Origin: Fibrobacterota bacterium
GTDB lineage: Bacteria; Fibrobacterota; Chitinivibrionia; Chitinivibrionales; JANQEN01
Length of the DNA stretch: 9,507 nucleotides
Direction of reading: 5' to 3'
NCBI GenBank assembly: GCA_030619215.1
Contig: JAUXBV010000083.1
Location: forward strand, 1 to 9,507
Both the position numbers and the translations under genes were made by a program. Shown here piece after piece: positions 1 to 7,285 of this stretch (positions within the stretch are counted from its first letter, which is position 1; every line of letters starts with the position of its first letter). Under the pieces are notes generated by a model that was not told the DNA's origin, searched no databases, and saw only the letters and a list, made by a program, of their open reading frames with translations.

Positions 1-256
1 ATATGCCCTGTCGCTTACATCACTATAAATATTAAATATGAGATGACGTCTTAAGGTTAAATACGCTAAAATTGTATTTTGTTTAAATAGTGTTGATAAA
101 TCTTGCATTTACATAAAGAAATGAAATAATTTCTATGGACTTATGTGAGGTTCCTACAGTGACTTATAACGTATTTTGAAATAACTGTTATAAAGTGTCA
201 AATATGATATCCATAATATCTTTTTAAATAAAAATTAAATTAACGGAGGTAAATGA
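1..256 (+). promoter_or_regulatory. AT-rich upstream region of the nucleotide-sugar dehydrogenase gene
   Basis: No supported gene lies here. The region is strongly AT-rich, as expected for a bacterial promoter and leader, but no convincing sigma-70 pair was found. TTGCAT at 103-108 with AATAAT at 125-130 (16-bp spacer) is the nearest, and its -35 is poor. A 6-bp inverted repeat, AGAAAT at 117-122 and ATTTCT at 129-134 with a 6-nt loop, overlaps that candidate -10 and could be an operator or chance in AT-rich DNA. The clear signal is the Shine-Dalgarno GGAGGT at 245-250, six bases before the ATG at 257. One + frame is open from base 1 to a TAA at 52-54, too short to call as the tail of an upstream gene. 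Confidence 0.3.
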
Positions 257-1942
257 ATGGCATCTACAAAAGAAAAGGCTGGGTCGGACCAATTGACTAT
301 AGAATACTCGGTAAGCCCTTCCGGTGAAAAGTTTGAGCTTCCGCAGAAGCAGCACTATGCAGCGGAGTTCAGAAAGGTTGAAAAGAGGGTAAAAGAAGCA
401 CGAAAAGAGGGTAAGGAGATAGTCGTAGTCATGGGCGTTGGATTTGTGGGAGCAGTCATGGCAGCTATTGTTGCTGATACCAGGGATAAGAAAGGCTGCT
501 ACAGCAAATTTGTTATTGGATGCCAGAGGCCGAGCTCACGCAGCTTCTGGAAAATACCGCTTCTTAATAGAGGAATGTCTCCTGTTAAAGCGGAAGATCC
601 GGAGGTGTATGAGCTTATTACCCGCTGCGTCTTGGAGAAGAAGACTCTTATGGCTACGTACAATGACAACTGCCTTAAGCTTGCTGACTGCGTGGTTGTT
701 GATGTTCAATGTGATTATAAGAAGAATGACCTTGGTGATATGAGAACCGGCGAGGTGGACATGGCGGCATTGGAAGCAACCATGCGTACTATTGGCCGGA
801 AGATTCCTCCGAAATGCCTGACCATTATTGAGACAACTGTTGCTCCCGGAACAACTGAGTTTGTTGCTATGCCTATTCTTCAAAAAGTATTTGCCCAACG
901 GGGAATAAAGGCAACACCGTTGCTTGCACACAGCTTCGAAAGGGTCATGCCCGGAAAGGAATATGTTGCCAGTATTCGTGACTTCTGGCGTGTCTGCTCC
1001 GGTTGTACCAGGGAAGCCCGCAGGCGCGTTGAGAAATTTCTAAAAGAAGTGCTTAATACAAAAGACTTCCCATTGACAGTTATGGACAGGCCGATAGAAT
1101 CGGAGACAACTAAAATTGTGGAGAATTCTTATCGTGCAACAATACTTGCTTTTTTAAATGAATGGAGTCTTTTTGCAGAGCGCAACGGCGTTGACCTTGT
1201 AAAAGTTATCAATGCCATAAAAATGCGCCCGACACACAGCAACATGATATTTCCAGGCCCGGGAATAGGAGGCTATTGTTTACCGAAGGATGGCGGCCTC
1301 GGTTACTGGGCGTATCGGCATATCCTGGGCTTTGAGGACGGCGATAATGTTTTTTTGATCACCCCCACCGCCATTGATATAAATGACACCCGCGCGCTTC
1401 ATGTTGCCGAACTTACCCGCGATGCCCTTCGTAATATGGGACGTTATATTGCCGGTGCTGATGTACTTATTTGCGGCGCCAGTTACCGCCAGGATGTAGG
1501 GGATACACGATACAGCGGCAGTGAGATGGTGGTCCGTAAACTTACCGAAATGGGAGCTGAAATGCGCGTGCATGATTCCTATGTAGATCACTGGTATGAG
1601 ATGGAGAGCCAGGAAACCTATCCGGCTCCCGGCCTTTCATGGAGCAGGTTTTTCCGCAACCAGGAAGGACTGGAAAACATTCGTGTCCAGAAGGATTTGC
1701 GCAAAGCCCTAAAGAATGTTGAGGCGGTTATCTTTGCAGTTCCCCACAGCGAGTATTTGAAGCTTGACCCGCATTTTGTCGTTAAAAGTGCAGGTAGACC
1801 TATCGCTGTTATAGACTGCTTCGGTATCTTGCCTGATGATAAGATTCGTACCTATTTCAATCTCGGTTGCGAGGTTAAAGCTCTTGGGCGCGGTCATATA
1901 CAGCGCATAAAAGAGGAAATGAGGAAGAAGAAAAAACACTAG
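257..1942 (+). CDS. UDP-glucose/GDP-mannose dehydrogenase family protein (nucleotide-sugar dehydrogenase)
   Basis: This is a cytoplasmic NAD-dependent enzyme of the family that oxidises the C6 alcohol of a nucleotide sugar to a uronic acid in two steps, feeding polysaccharide or glycan synthesis. Seen: a Rossmann motif GVGFVG (G60, G62, G65), an ETTVAPGTT segment at 192-200, HSFERVMPG around E228, a central helix with K286 and N290, the catalytic-cysteine loop GPGIGGYCLPKD (C341, D345), and a C-terminal UDP-binding domain from about 400. All expected catalytic residues are present. At 561 residues it is longer than the usual 420-450, mostly through a charged N-terminal extension of about 55 residues and insertions in the C-terminal half. 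The usual FKP/YKP motif of the last domain reads SYRQDVGDTR, with Arg411 in place of Lys. The start is fixed by GGAGGT six bases upstream. The substrate (UDP-Glc, UDP-ManNAc, GDP-Man or other) cannot be told. No neighbouring glycan genes are visible, so its pathway is open. Confidence 0.93.
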   Translation: MASTKEKAGSDQLTIEYSVSPSGEKFELPQKQHYAAEFRKVEKRVKEARKEGKEIVVVMGVGFVGAVMAAIVADTRDKKGCYSKFVIGCQRPSSRSFWKIPLLNRGMSPVKAEDPEVYELITRCVLEKKTLMATYNDNCLKLADCVVVDVQCDYKKNDLGDMRTGEVDMAALEATMRTIGRKIPPKCLTIIETTVAPGTTEFVAMPILQKVFAQRGIKATPLLAHSFERVMPGKEYVASIRDFWRVCSGCTREARRRVEKFLKEVLNTKDFPLTVMDRPIESETTKIVENSYRATILAFLNEWSLFAERNGVDLVKVINAIKMRPTHSNMIFPGPGIGGYCLPKDGGLGYWAYRHILGFEDGDNVFLITPTAIDINDTRALHVAELTRDALRNMGRYIAGADVLICGASYRQDVGDTRYSGSEMVVRKLTEMGAEMRVHDSYVDHWYEMESQETYPAPGLSWSRFFRNQEGLENIRVQKDLRKALKNVEAVIFAVPHSEYLKLDPHFVVKSAGRPIAVIDCFGILPDDKIRTYFNLGCEVKALGRGHIQRIKEEMRKKKKH

Positions 1943-1988
1943 TTGATTATTATCTACAGTAAGAATTGACTTTTCAGAGATAAAATTG

Positions 1989-2017
1989 TTGCAAAGTGGG
2001 AGAAATAGATATAAAAT
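1989..2017 (+). promoter_or_regulatory. Candidate sigma-70 promoter for the 95-residue protein gene
   Basis: TTGCAA at 1989-1994 (4 of 6 to TTGACA) is followed, after a 17-bp spacer, by TAAAAT at 2012-2017 (5 of 6 to TATAAT). It lies in the 173-bp gap after the dehydrogenase gene and would give a leader of about 90 nt before the GTG at 2116. The match is by eye in AT-rich DNA, so chance is a real alternative. No terminator-like hairpin was found between 1943 and 2115, so read-through from the dehydrogenase gene is also possible. Confidence 0.3.
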
Positions 2018-2115
2018 TAGAAAGTAATGCTATTATTCTGAAGTACCGGTTAGTTTTTTTATACTTGTACCCGGCATGAATAACTTTTCTAGTTTATAAA
2101 AAGGAGTTTTTACTG

Positions 2116-2403
2116 GTGAACAGGTGGTATGACAGAGACAGAAAGCTCAGCTGCCTCCTTGACAGCTTTAAAACAATGGAAGAGAAATCCAGAGATAAAC
2201 TATGTACAGGAATTATAGGTCTTATTAAAAAATATCAAGCCACGATAATGGATGATGGTGTGATGGATTTTCCGCTTGAATTCCCTAACAGAAGATGGTA
2301 CGATAAAGATCCTTATTTGTGGCTAATTTTCAACGGGCTAAGCCAGGCTAATAACAGGCTGATAAAAATAGTTACTGACTATTTGGAAAAAATGTCGGTT
2401 TGA
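2116..2403 (+). CDS. Small hypothetical protein with duplicated RWYD(R/K)D motif
   Basis: A 95-residue protein with no signal peptide or membrane segment, so probably cytoplasmic. It starts with GTG, supported by AAAAAGGAG at 2098-2106, nine bases upstream. The striking feature is an internal repeat. Residues 3-8 (RWYDRD) and 60-65 (RWYDKD) match almost exactly, each preceded by Asn/Arg and followed by a hydrophobic helix-like stretch (LSCLLDSF at 11-18; YLWLIFNGL at 67-75) and then a second amphipathic stretch (about 26-41 and 79-93). The protein therefore looks like two copies of a two-helix unit joined by a linker rich in Asp, Gly and Pro. The only two cysteines (13 and 30) lie in the first half and form no metal-binding pair. 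I do not recognise a characterised family and assign no function. It sits alone between the dehydrogenase and Cache-like genes, with gaps of 173 and 179 bp. Confidence 0.8.
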   Translation: MNRWYDRDRKLSCLLDSFKTMEEKSRDKLCTGIIGLIKKYQATIMDDGVMDFPLEFPNRRWYDKDPYLWLIFNGLSQANNRLIKIVTDYLEKMSV

Positions 2404-2582
2404 TTTAAAAATAGCACTTGTCGCTAAGGTAAAATAGGGCATCCTTCTTTATACTGCGGAAATGTACTCTTCTTGTTTTTATTTTGCATGTTGCAAGAGT
2501 TATTATTTATTATAGTTATAGTTGAATTTTTACATTATCACAAATAAATGATATATGAGGTAGGGGAAAGGAGCTTGTTCAA
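2404..2582. other. AT-rich intergenic gap before the Cache-like gene
   Basis: This 179-bp gap has no supported gene. It contains TTGCAT and TTGCAA boxes around 2487-2500 and TATAGT-like hexamers downstream, but none of the pairs have acceptable promoter spacing. A weak AAGG/CCTT inverted repeat near 2429-2449 has a long loop and no T tract, so it is not called a terminator. The functional site that can be supported is the Shine-Dalgarno AAAGGAG at 2567-2573, nine bases before the ATG at 2583. Confidence 0.4.
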
Positions 2583-3587
2583 ATGCGTATTAAATCAGAC
2601 TCAAAGTCAATAGGTATTACTGTGGTTTTTATTCTCAGTATTTTCCTGCAATTGAATCATGCAGATGAAGTTTATTCCCGGGTAAGCACCTATTTTATCT
2701 CATGCGACTCCTTGCTGGGAGCAACAGCAGAAAAGTTGTCAGATATTAGCAAGCTAGACCCTACGGATAAACTTCTTCTTGAAAAGATAAATATTTACCC
2801 GGAATTTGAATACCTTATGCGTGTAAATTCAAAAGGTAAAATTATCAGTAAGGTAGTGGGAGATAAAGCGTTACCAAGAACCTACCGTTATGTCGGTAAG
2901 CAAATGTGGTATAAGACTGTAAACCTGAACAAGAGACCCTACTATGGGAGTATTGTCAATAAGAAAGGATATTATTTATTCTGGATCAAGCCGCTTTTAG
3001 TCTGGACAAAGCATGGCTCGAGATTCGGAGGTGCGTTGGTTGCAAAAATAAATATAAAGAAAGGTTTTGAAAGTATTGCTGAAAAAAATGAGACAAAATT
3101 TCAAGTTGAGTATAGGGGAAAAAATATTTTCTCAAATTTAGGAAAAAGTGTTACCGGCACCCTTACCGAAAAAAAACTTGCTGTTTATGGTATGCAGGGT
3201 TTAACACTCAAGTATGAAAAGCCTGTTGCCAAACGGAGACCGGTTGCAGTTGCGGCAGCCAAGCAACAGGCACTGGAAGCAAAAGACACAAAAGCCGTAC
3301 CGGTAAAGGAAAAGGCTCAAAAACCACAAAAGAAGGTCGCGTCTGAGAAGGCAAAGGCAGATATCAGGAAGACTACCGCAAAAGCTCAGGAGAAAAAAGT
3401 TATACAGGGGAAGGTATCCGGTAGTAAAAAAGATAAAGAGAAGAAAGCCGGTTATATTAGCATAACTGCTACCATATTTTTTATTTTTATATGTTTTGTT
3501 TTAGTCGCTATTTGTTTCATTGTAATGAAACGGGCAGCGGAGAGAAACAGAAAAATAATCGAGTCTATTGACAAAGGAAATCTCTGA
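2583..3587 (+). CDS. Cache-like membrane sensor protein with Lys/Ala-rich linker, no output domain
   Basis: A 334-residue membrane protein. Seen in order: a short basic N-terminus; a hydrophobic segment at about 10-24 that can act as signal anchor; a probable extracytoplasmic domain at about 27-213; a linker rich in Lys, Ala and Gln at about 214-288; a second membrane helix at about 291-315; and a short basic tail of about 19 residues. The folded domain resembles a Cache/PDC sensor: a helical start, then FEYLMRVNSKGKII and RYVGKQMWYK at 103-111, YYGSIVNKKGYYLFWIKPLL at 120-139 and GGALVAKINI at 149-158, which fit the PAS-like strand pattern. Cache domains bind small molecules such as amino acids and carboxylates and usually drive a kinase, chemoreceptor or cyclase. 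Here no output domain follows, so any signal would have to pass to a separate partner. The start is well supported by AAAGGAG. The Cache assignment rests on pattern only, without a profile search. Confidence 0.75.
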   Translation: MRIKSDSKSIGITVVFILSIFLQLNHADEVYSRVSTYFISCDSLLGATAEKLSDISKLDPTDKLLLEKINIYPEFEYLMRVNSKGKIISKVVGDKALPRTYRYVGKQMWYKTVNLNKRPYYGSIVNKKGYYLFWIKPLLVWTKHGSRFGGALVAKINIKKGFESIAEKNETKFQVEYRGKNIFSNLGKSVTGTLTEKKLAVYGMQGLTLKYEKPVAKRRPVAVAAAKQQALEAKDTKAVPVKEKAQKPQKKVASEKAKADIRKTTAKAQEKKVIQGKVSGSKKDKEKKAGYISITATIFFIFICFVLVAICFIVMKRAAERNRKIIESIDKGNL

Positions 3588-3619
3588 TTGAAATGACAGG
3601 ATGACGAAATGAATTTTAT

Positions 3620-3650
3620 AAAAAAGGGGAAGCACAAAATGGTGTTTCCC
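3620..3650 (-). terminator. Rho-independent terminator of the leftward operon
   Basis: Read on the minus strand, GGGAAACAC (3650-3642), a 6-nt loop CATTTT, and GTGCTTCCC (3635-3627) form a 9-bp stem with one G-U pair. One more C and then TTTTTT (3625-3620) follow at once. The hairpin begins 27 bases past the nfu stop codon, where an operon end is expected between convergent genes. On the + strand the same hairpin has no T tract directly after it (a T run appears only about 14 nt later), so it is a poor terminator for the Cache-like gene. Confidence 0.75.
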
Positions 3651-3677
3651 AGGTAAAGTTGTCGATTTTTTTCTGAT

Positions 3678-3899
3678 TTAATTTACTGATTCGACAGATT
3701 TTACTTCCGGCACTTCCTGCTTCAGCATTTTCTCAATACCGTTTTTTACCGTCATTTGTGACATGGGGCAGCCTGCGCAAGCTCCCTGAAGGCGTACTTT
3801 TACAACACCGTCTTTATAATCCACAAATTCCACATCCCCGCCGTCAGCTTGAAGCATGGGTTTAATTTTGTCAAGTGCCTTTTGAATTTTCTCTTTCAT
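3678..3899 (-). CDS. NifU C-terminal domain (Nfu-type) Fe-S cluster protein
   Basis: A 73-residue stand-alone NifU C-terminal domain. Proteins of this family carry or transfer Fe-S clusters, usually as a dimer bridged by one [4Fe-4S] cluster. Seen: an N-terminal helix of about 15 residues ending at LQADGGDVEFVDYKDGVVKVRL, which is split here as LQADGGDVEF (16-25) and GVVKVRL (31-37), then GACAGCPMSQMT at 39-50 with the cluster-binding C41 and C44, and a helix with the usual VKNGIEKMLKQEVPEV pattern. The length fits the single-domain form; NfuA-type proteins carry an extra A-type domain that is absent here. The ATG at 3897-3899 has a strong Shine-Dalgarno, AAAGGAG, eight bases upstream. It follows the lipoprotein gene after 45 bp and is the last gene before the terminator. 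Link to uvrA: UvrA itself binds zinc, not Fe-S, so no direct partnership is implied. Confidence 0.93.
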   Translation of the reverse strand: MKEKIQKALDKIKPMLQADGGDVEFVDYKDGVVKVRLQGACAGCPMSQMTVKNGIEKMLKQEVPEVKSVESVN

Positions 3900-3944
3900 T
3901 ATTAAAACTCCTTTCTACTAAATATCTTTCTCATATTCATAACA

Positions 3945-4415
3945 TTAACGTCCTGCAAACCTGCCTGTTTTCTTTTTGTCACAGCACCATATGACGGAAT
4001 GAAAGTCAATAATGGTGTTGCCACCCGCATCAACCGAGTATGCGGCTTCTAAATATAGATGATTGTTGTTTAAAAAGTTATAATAAAAAACTTCGGAGAA
4101 GTTTTCTAATTTAAGTCTCAGGGTGTCGTTTGATAAGCTGTACCTGCCGGAGAAGGTTGTGTCGAGATCGGTTTGTAAAGAGTCTCTATAAAATGCCGAG
4201 GAGAAATTTTTTCGGTTAAATGTTATAACAGAAGCTAAGAGAGAATCGGTTGCATAATTACATGCAGCATTACTGCAATGATACACTTCAATCCATTGGC
4301 CTTCAATTTTATCCCTTATTTCTGATAGTGGATTTTTTGAACAGCCGGATAGCATTAAAACTATTAGTAATAACAGTAAAGTGTCAGGTTTCATTGTAAT
4401 GTTTTGATTCGTCAT
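3945..4415 (-). CDS. Small lipoprotein, possibly lipocalin-like
   Basis: A 156-residue secreted lipoprotein of unknown function. Residues 12-22 are almost all Leu/Ile/Val/Met and lead to the lipobox LSGC with the lipidated Cys25, so the mature protein would be anchored to a membrane facing the periplasm. The mature part begins with IEGQW at 37-41, then alternates short strand-like segments and turns (TFSGRYSLSNDTLRLKL at 87-103; HLYLEAAYSV at 119-128), a pattern typical of small lipocalin-like beta-barrel lipoproteins. Four further cysteines (47, 52, 144, 145) could form disulphides. The family call is from pattern only. The start is uncertain: ATG at 4415 gives the length above, while ATG at 4394 gives a shorter signal peptide (Cys at 18), and neither has a clear Shine-Dalgarno. 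The gene begins 20 bp after the uvrA stop, so it is probably co-transcribed with uvrA. Confidence 0.82.
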   Translation of the reverse strand: MTNQNITMKPDTLLLLLIVLMLSGCSKNPLSEIRDKIEGQWIEVYHCSNAACNYATDSLLASVITFNRKNFSSAFYRDSLQTDLDTTFSGRYSLSNDTLRLKLENFSEVFYYNFLNNNHLYLEAAYSVDAGGNTIIDFHSVIWCCDKKKTGRFAGR

Positions 4416-4435
4416 GATATTAAATGTAAAGATGT

Positions 4436-7270
4436 TTATAAATTGAGATATGGCCTAAGGCATATTCCGGTTGCAGAGCGTTTGTTTTTCGCTACCGCTT
4501 CGGGAGTTCCCGTCGCTATAATTTTTCCGCCCTTATCGCCACCTTCCGGGCCTAAATCCACAATGTAATCAGCGCATTTTATTACGTCAAGGTTATGTTC
4601 AATAATTATTACGGTGTTCCCCTTATCAACAAGCTCATGCAACACGTTCATTAACATGAGAATATCCTCGAAGTGCAGGCCTGTTGTAGGTTCATCGAGG
4701 ATATAGAGCGTTTGTCCGGTTGAACGCTTAGAAAGCTCGGAAGAGAGTTTAATTCGTTGAGCCTCTCCCCCGGAGAGCGTTGTAGCCTGCTGTCCAAGGT
4801 GAATATAGCCAAGCCCTACTCTGGAGAGTGTTGAGAGTTTTGTTTGTATAGAAGGAATATGCTTGAAAAAGGAGAGAGCTTCGCCCACGGTCATATCCAG
4901 GATGTCCGCAATAGTCTTGCCTTTATAGGTAATTTCAAGGGTCTCCCTGTTATAACGCTTCCCGTTGCATGCTTCACATTCAACATAGACATCCGGCAGA
5001 AAGTGCATCTCGATTTTAATAACACCATCTCCCTGGCAGGTCTCGCACCGCCCGCCTTTAACATTGAAGCTGAACCTTCCCTTTTTATAACCGCGCATCT
5101 TGCTTTCCGGAAGCATTGCGAACAGGTCGCGGATAGGATCGAATGTTTTTGTATAGGTTGCCGGATTTGAGCGTGGAGTACGGCCAATAGGTGACTGGTC
5201 AATATTTATTACTTTATCAATACGGCTTGTACCGGTAATAGATGAGTAGGGGAGTGCCTGTTTTTTTGAGTGGTAGATTTTCCTGACCAGGGCAGGATAG
5301 AGGGTCTGATTAATAAGTGTGCTTTTCCCGGAACCGGATACTCCGGTAACACTTATTAATTTTCCTAATGGAAAATTTACCGTGATATTTTTCAGGTTAT
5401 GACCGGACGCGCCTTTAAGTGTCAGGGAATGTTTTATATTCTTTCGCCTTTTCGGGGGTGTCGGTATGCATTTTTTCCCTGAAAGATAGTGTCCGGTAAG
5501 AGACTCTTGATTACGGGCTATTTCCTTTGGTGTACCGCAGGCGACTATTCGGCCGCCATGTATACCGGCCCCCGGGCCAATGTCGATTATATGATCTGCA
5601 GAAAGCAGGGTGTCTTTATCATGCTCGATTACCACAACGGTGTTGCCGAGATCTCTCAGAGAAAAAAGTGTCCTGAGCAACTTTGAGTTGTCCCGGGAAT
5701 GGAGGCCAATGCTCGGCTCGTCAAGTATATAGGTGACGCCGGTAAGCCGTGAACCTATCTGGGTGGCAAGATGAATTCGCTGGGCTTCGCCACCGGATAG
5801 TGTTGAAGAGGTTCTGTCAAGAGAAAGATAGGAAAGTCCTACATCTATTAAAAATTCCAGACGCTGGTTTATTTCTTTAAGTATCTGTTTTGCAATCTGT
5901 GCCTGTCTTTTTGCAAGATTCAGGGATGAAAAGAAAATTAATATTTTGTCAATAGGCATAGCGCACAGTTTGCCGATATTGACACCATTTATGAGGATTG
6001 CAAGGCTTTCGGGCCTTAGCCGGGTACCTTTGCATGCAGGACATTTCTTCTGTGACATGAAGTTCTCAACCCAGCGTCGGATATCCTCAGACGATGTTTC
6101 CCTGTACCGGCGCAGCAGGCTTGGGATGACACCTTCAAACTGTTTTACAAAATGCCCCCTGCCCTCACCGGTATGCGATCTCCAGTGAATGGTAACCTTT
6201 TCCTTGCCGGAGCCGTAAAGGAGTATGTTTTTTTGTTCTGCTGAGAAGGTACGGTAAGGTCTGTCTGCCGGTATGTTAAAATGTTTGCAAACAGAAAGCA
6301 TTACCTGCCTGTTCCAGCTCCCGAGGGTAGTCGCGGCGTTCCATGGAACTATTGCGCCCTCCTCCAATGACTTTCCCGGTTCCGGTGCGACAAGGTCAGG
6401 ATCGATTTCCATGAGATAGCCGAGGCCGTTACACTCTCGACAGGCGCCAAAGGGGCTGTTGAAAGAAAACATTCTGGGCGAAAGTTCGTCGTAACTGATA
6501 TCGCAATGGGGGCAGGCGAGCAGCTCAGAAAAAACTATCTCTTCATTGTCAATACAGTCGATCTTTACCGTTCCACTGGTACTCAGCTTCAAAGCTGTTT
6601 CAAGCGAGTCGGTCAGGCGCTTTCTGATACCCGGGCCGTTTACCAGCCTGTCAATAACCACTTCAATGGTGTGCTTTTTATTCTTATCCAATGCAACAGG
6701 ATCATCAAATGTATGAATTTCATTGTCTATTCGAACGCGAATAAAACCGTCCTTCCGGAGTTTCTCCAGAAGATCACGGTATTCGCCTTTTCTACCTGAA
6801 ATGACGGGCGTTAAAATCTGAAATCGGGTTTTGTTAGGCAGGCCCATTATTTTGTCGCATATTTCCTGTACCGTTTGCCGTGATATATGCCTGCCGCACT
6901 TATAGCATGTTGGCGTCCCTACCCGTGCGTAAAGGAGTCGAAGGTAATCATTTATCTCTGTTATTGTACCGACTGTTGAACGAGGGTTATGACCGGTCGT
7001 TTTTTGTTCAATGGATATTGCGGGGGAAAGGCCTTCAATAGAGTCAACATCAGGTTTCTCCATCAGGCCGAGGAATTGGCGTGCATAGGCGTTCAGTGAT
7101 TCAACATATCTTCGCTGCCCTTCGGAGTAGAGTGTGTCAAAGGCAAGAGAAGATTTGCCGGAGCCGGATATGCCGCTGATCACCGTAAAACGATTACGGG
7201 GTATCGTCACCGTGATGTTTTTCAGGTTATGTTCGCGCGCGCCTTTAATGACTATATCTTTTAATTTCAT
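4436..7270 (-). CDS. uvrA: UvrABC excinuclease subunit A
   Basis: UvrA is the damage-recognition ATPase of nucleotide excision repair. As a dimer it scans DNA, loads UvrB at lesions and dissociates. The 944-residue product is full length for the family. Seen: the typical start (IVIKGAREHNLKNI), Walker A GISGSGKS at 33-40 and GVSGSGKS at 643-650, ABC signatures LSGGEAQRI at 491-499 and 832-840, Walker B ILDEPSIGLH at 515-524 and ILDEPTTGLH at 857-866, a zinc module with C253/C256 and C277/C280, and the C-terminal zinc finger with C742/C745 and C765/C768. CYKC at 122-125 and CPAC at 410-413 are also seen. No key residue is missing. The start ATG at 7268-7270 is fixed by family length but lacks a Shine-Dalgarno; the 15 bases before it read CCTCCTT on the coding strand. 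It begins 15 bp after the second receiver gene, which suggests coupled translation. No LexA-type box was recognised. Confidence 0.98.
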   Translation of the reverse strand: MKLKDIVIKGAREHNLKNITVTIPRNRFTVISGISGSGKSSLAFDTLYSEGQRRYVESLNAYARQFLGLMEKPDVDSIEGLSPAISIEQKTTGHNPRSTVGTITEINDYLRLLYARVGTPTCYKCGRHISRQTVQEICDKIMGLPNKTRFQILTPVISGRKGEYRDLLEKLRKDGFIRVRIDNEIHTFDDPVALDKNKKHTIEVVIDRLVNGPGIRKRLTDSLETALKLSTSGTVKIDCIDNEEIVFSELLACPHCDISYDELSPRMFSFNSPFGACRECNGLGYLMEIDPDLVAPEPGKSLEEGAIVPWNAATTLGSWNRQVMLSVCKHFNIPADRPYRTFSAEQKNILLYGSGKEKVTIHWRSHTGEGRGHFVKQFEGVIPSLLRRYRETSSEDIRRWVENFMSQKKCPACKGTRLRPESLAILINGVNIGKLCAMPIDKILIFFSSLNLAKRQAQIAKQILKEINQRLEFLIDVGLSYLSLDRTSSTLSGGEAQRIHLATQIGSRLTGVTYILDEPSIGLHSRDNSKLLRTLFSLRDLGNTVVVIEHDKDTLLSADHIIDIGPGAGIHGGRIVACGTPKEIARNQESLTGHYLSGKKCIPTPPKRRKNIKHSLTLKGASGHNLKNITVNFPLGKLISVTGVSGSGKSTLINQTLYPALVRKIYHSKKQALPYSSITGTSRIDKVINIDQSPIGRTPRSNPATYTKTFDPIRDLFAMLPESKMRGYKKGRFSFNVKGGRCETCQGDGVIKIEMHFLPDVYVECEACNGKRYNRETLEITYKGKTIADILDMTVGEALSFFKHIPSIQTKLSTLSRVGLGYIHLGQQATTLSGGEAQRIKLSSELSKRSTGQTLYILDEPTTGLHFEDILMLMNVLHELVDKGNTVIIIEHNLDVIKCADYIVDLGPEGGDKGGKIIATGTPEAVAKNKRSATGICLRPYLNL

Positions 7271-7285
7271 TACATATGAAGGAGG

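Noticed and set aside
1..54. Possible C-terminal end of an upstream + strand gene
   Set aside because: Seventeen open codons in AT-rich sequence carry no recognisable motif and could be chance.
1943..2115. Terminator after the dehydrogenase gene, suggested by the T run at about 2053-2059
   Set aside because: The T run is preceded only by the self-complementary ACCGGT without a loop, so no stable stem can form next to it.
4844..5202. Open frames on both strands within uvrA
   Set aside because: They overlap the second ABC module of uvrA, which is intact, and give no recognisable protein.
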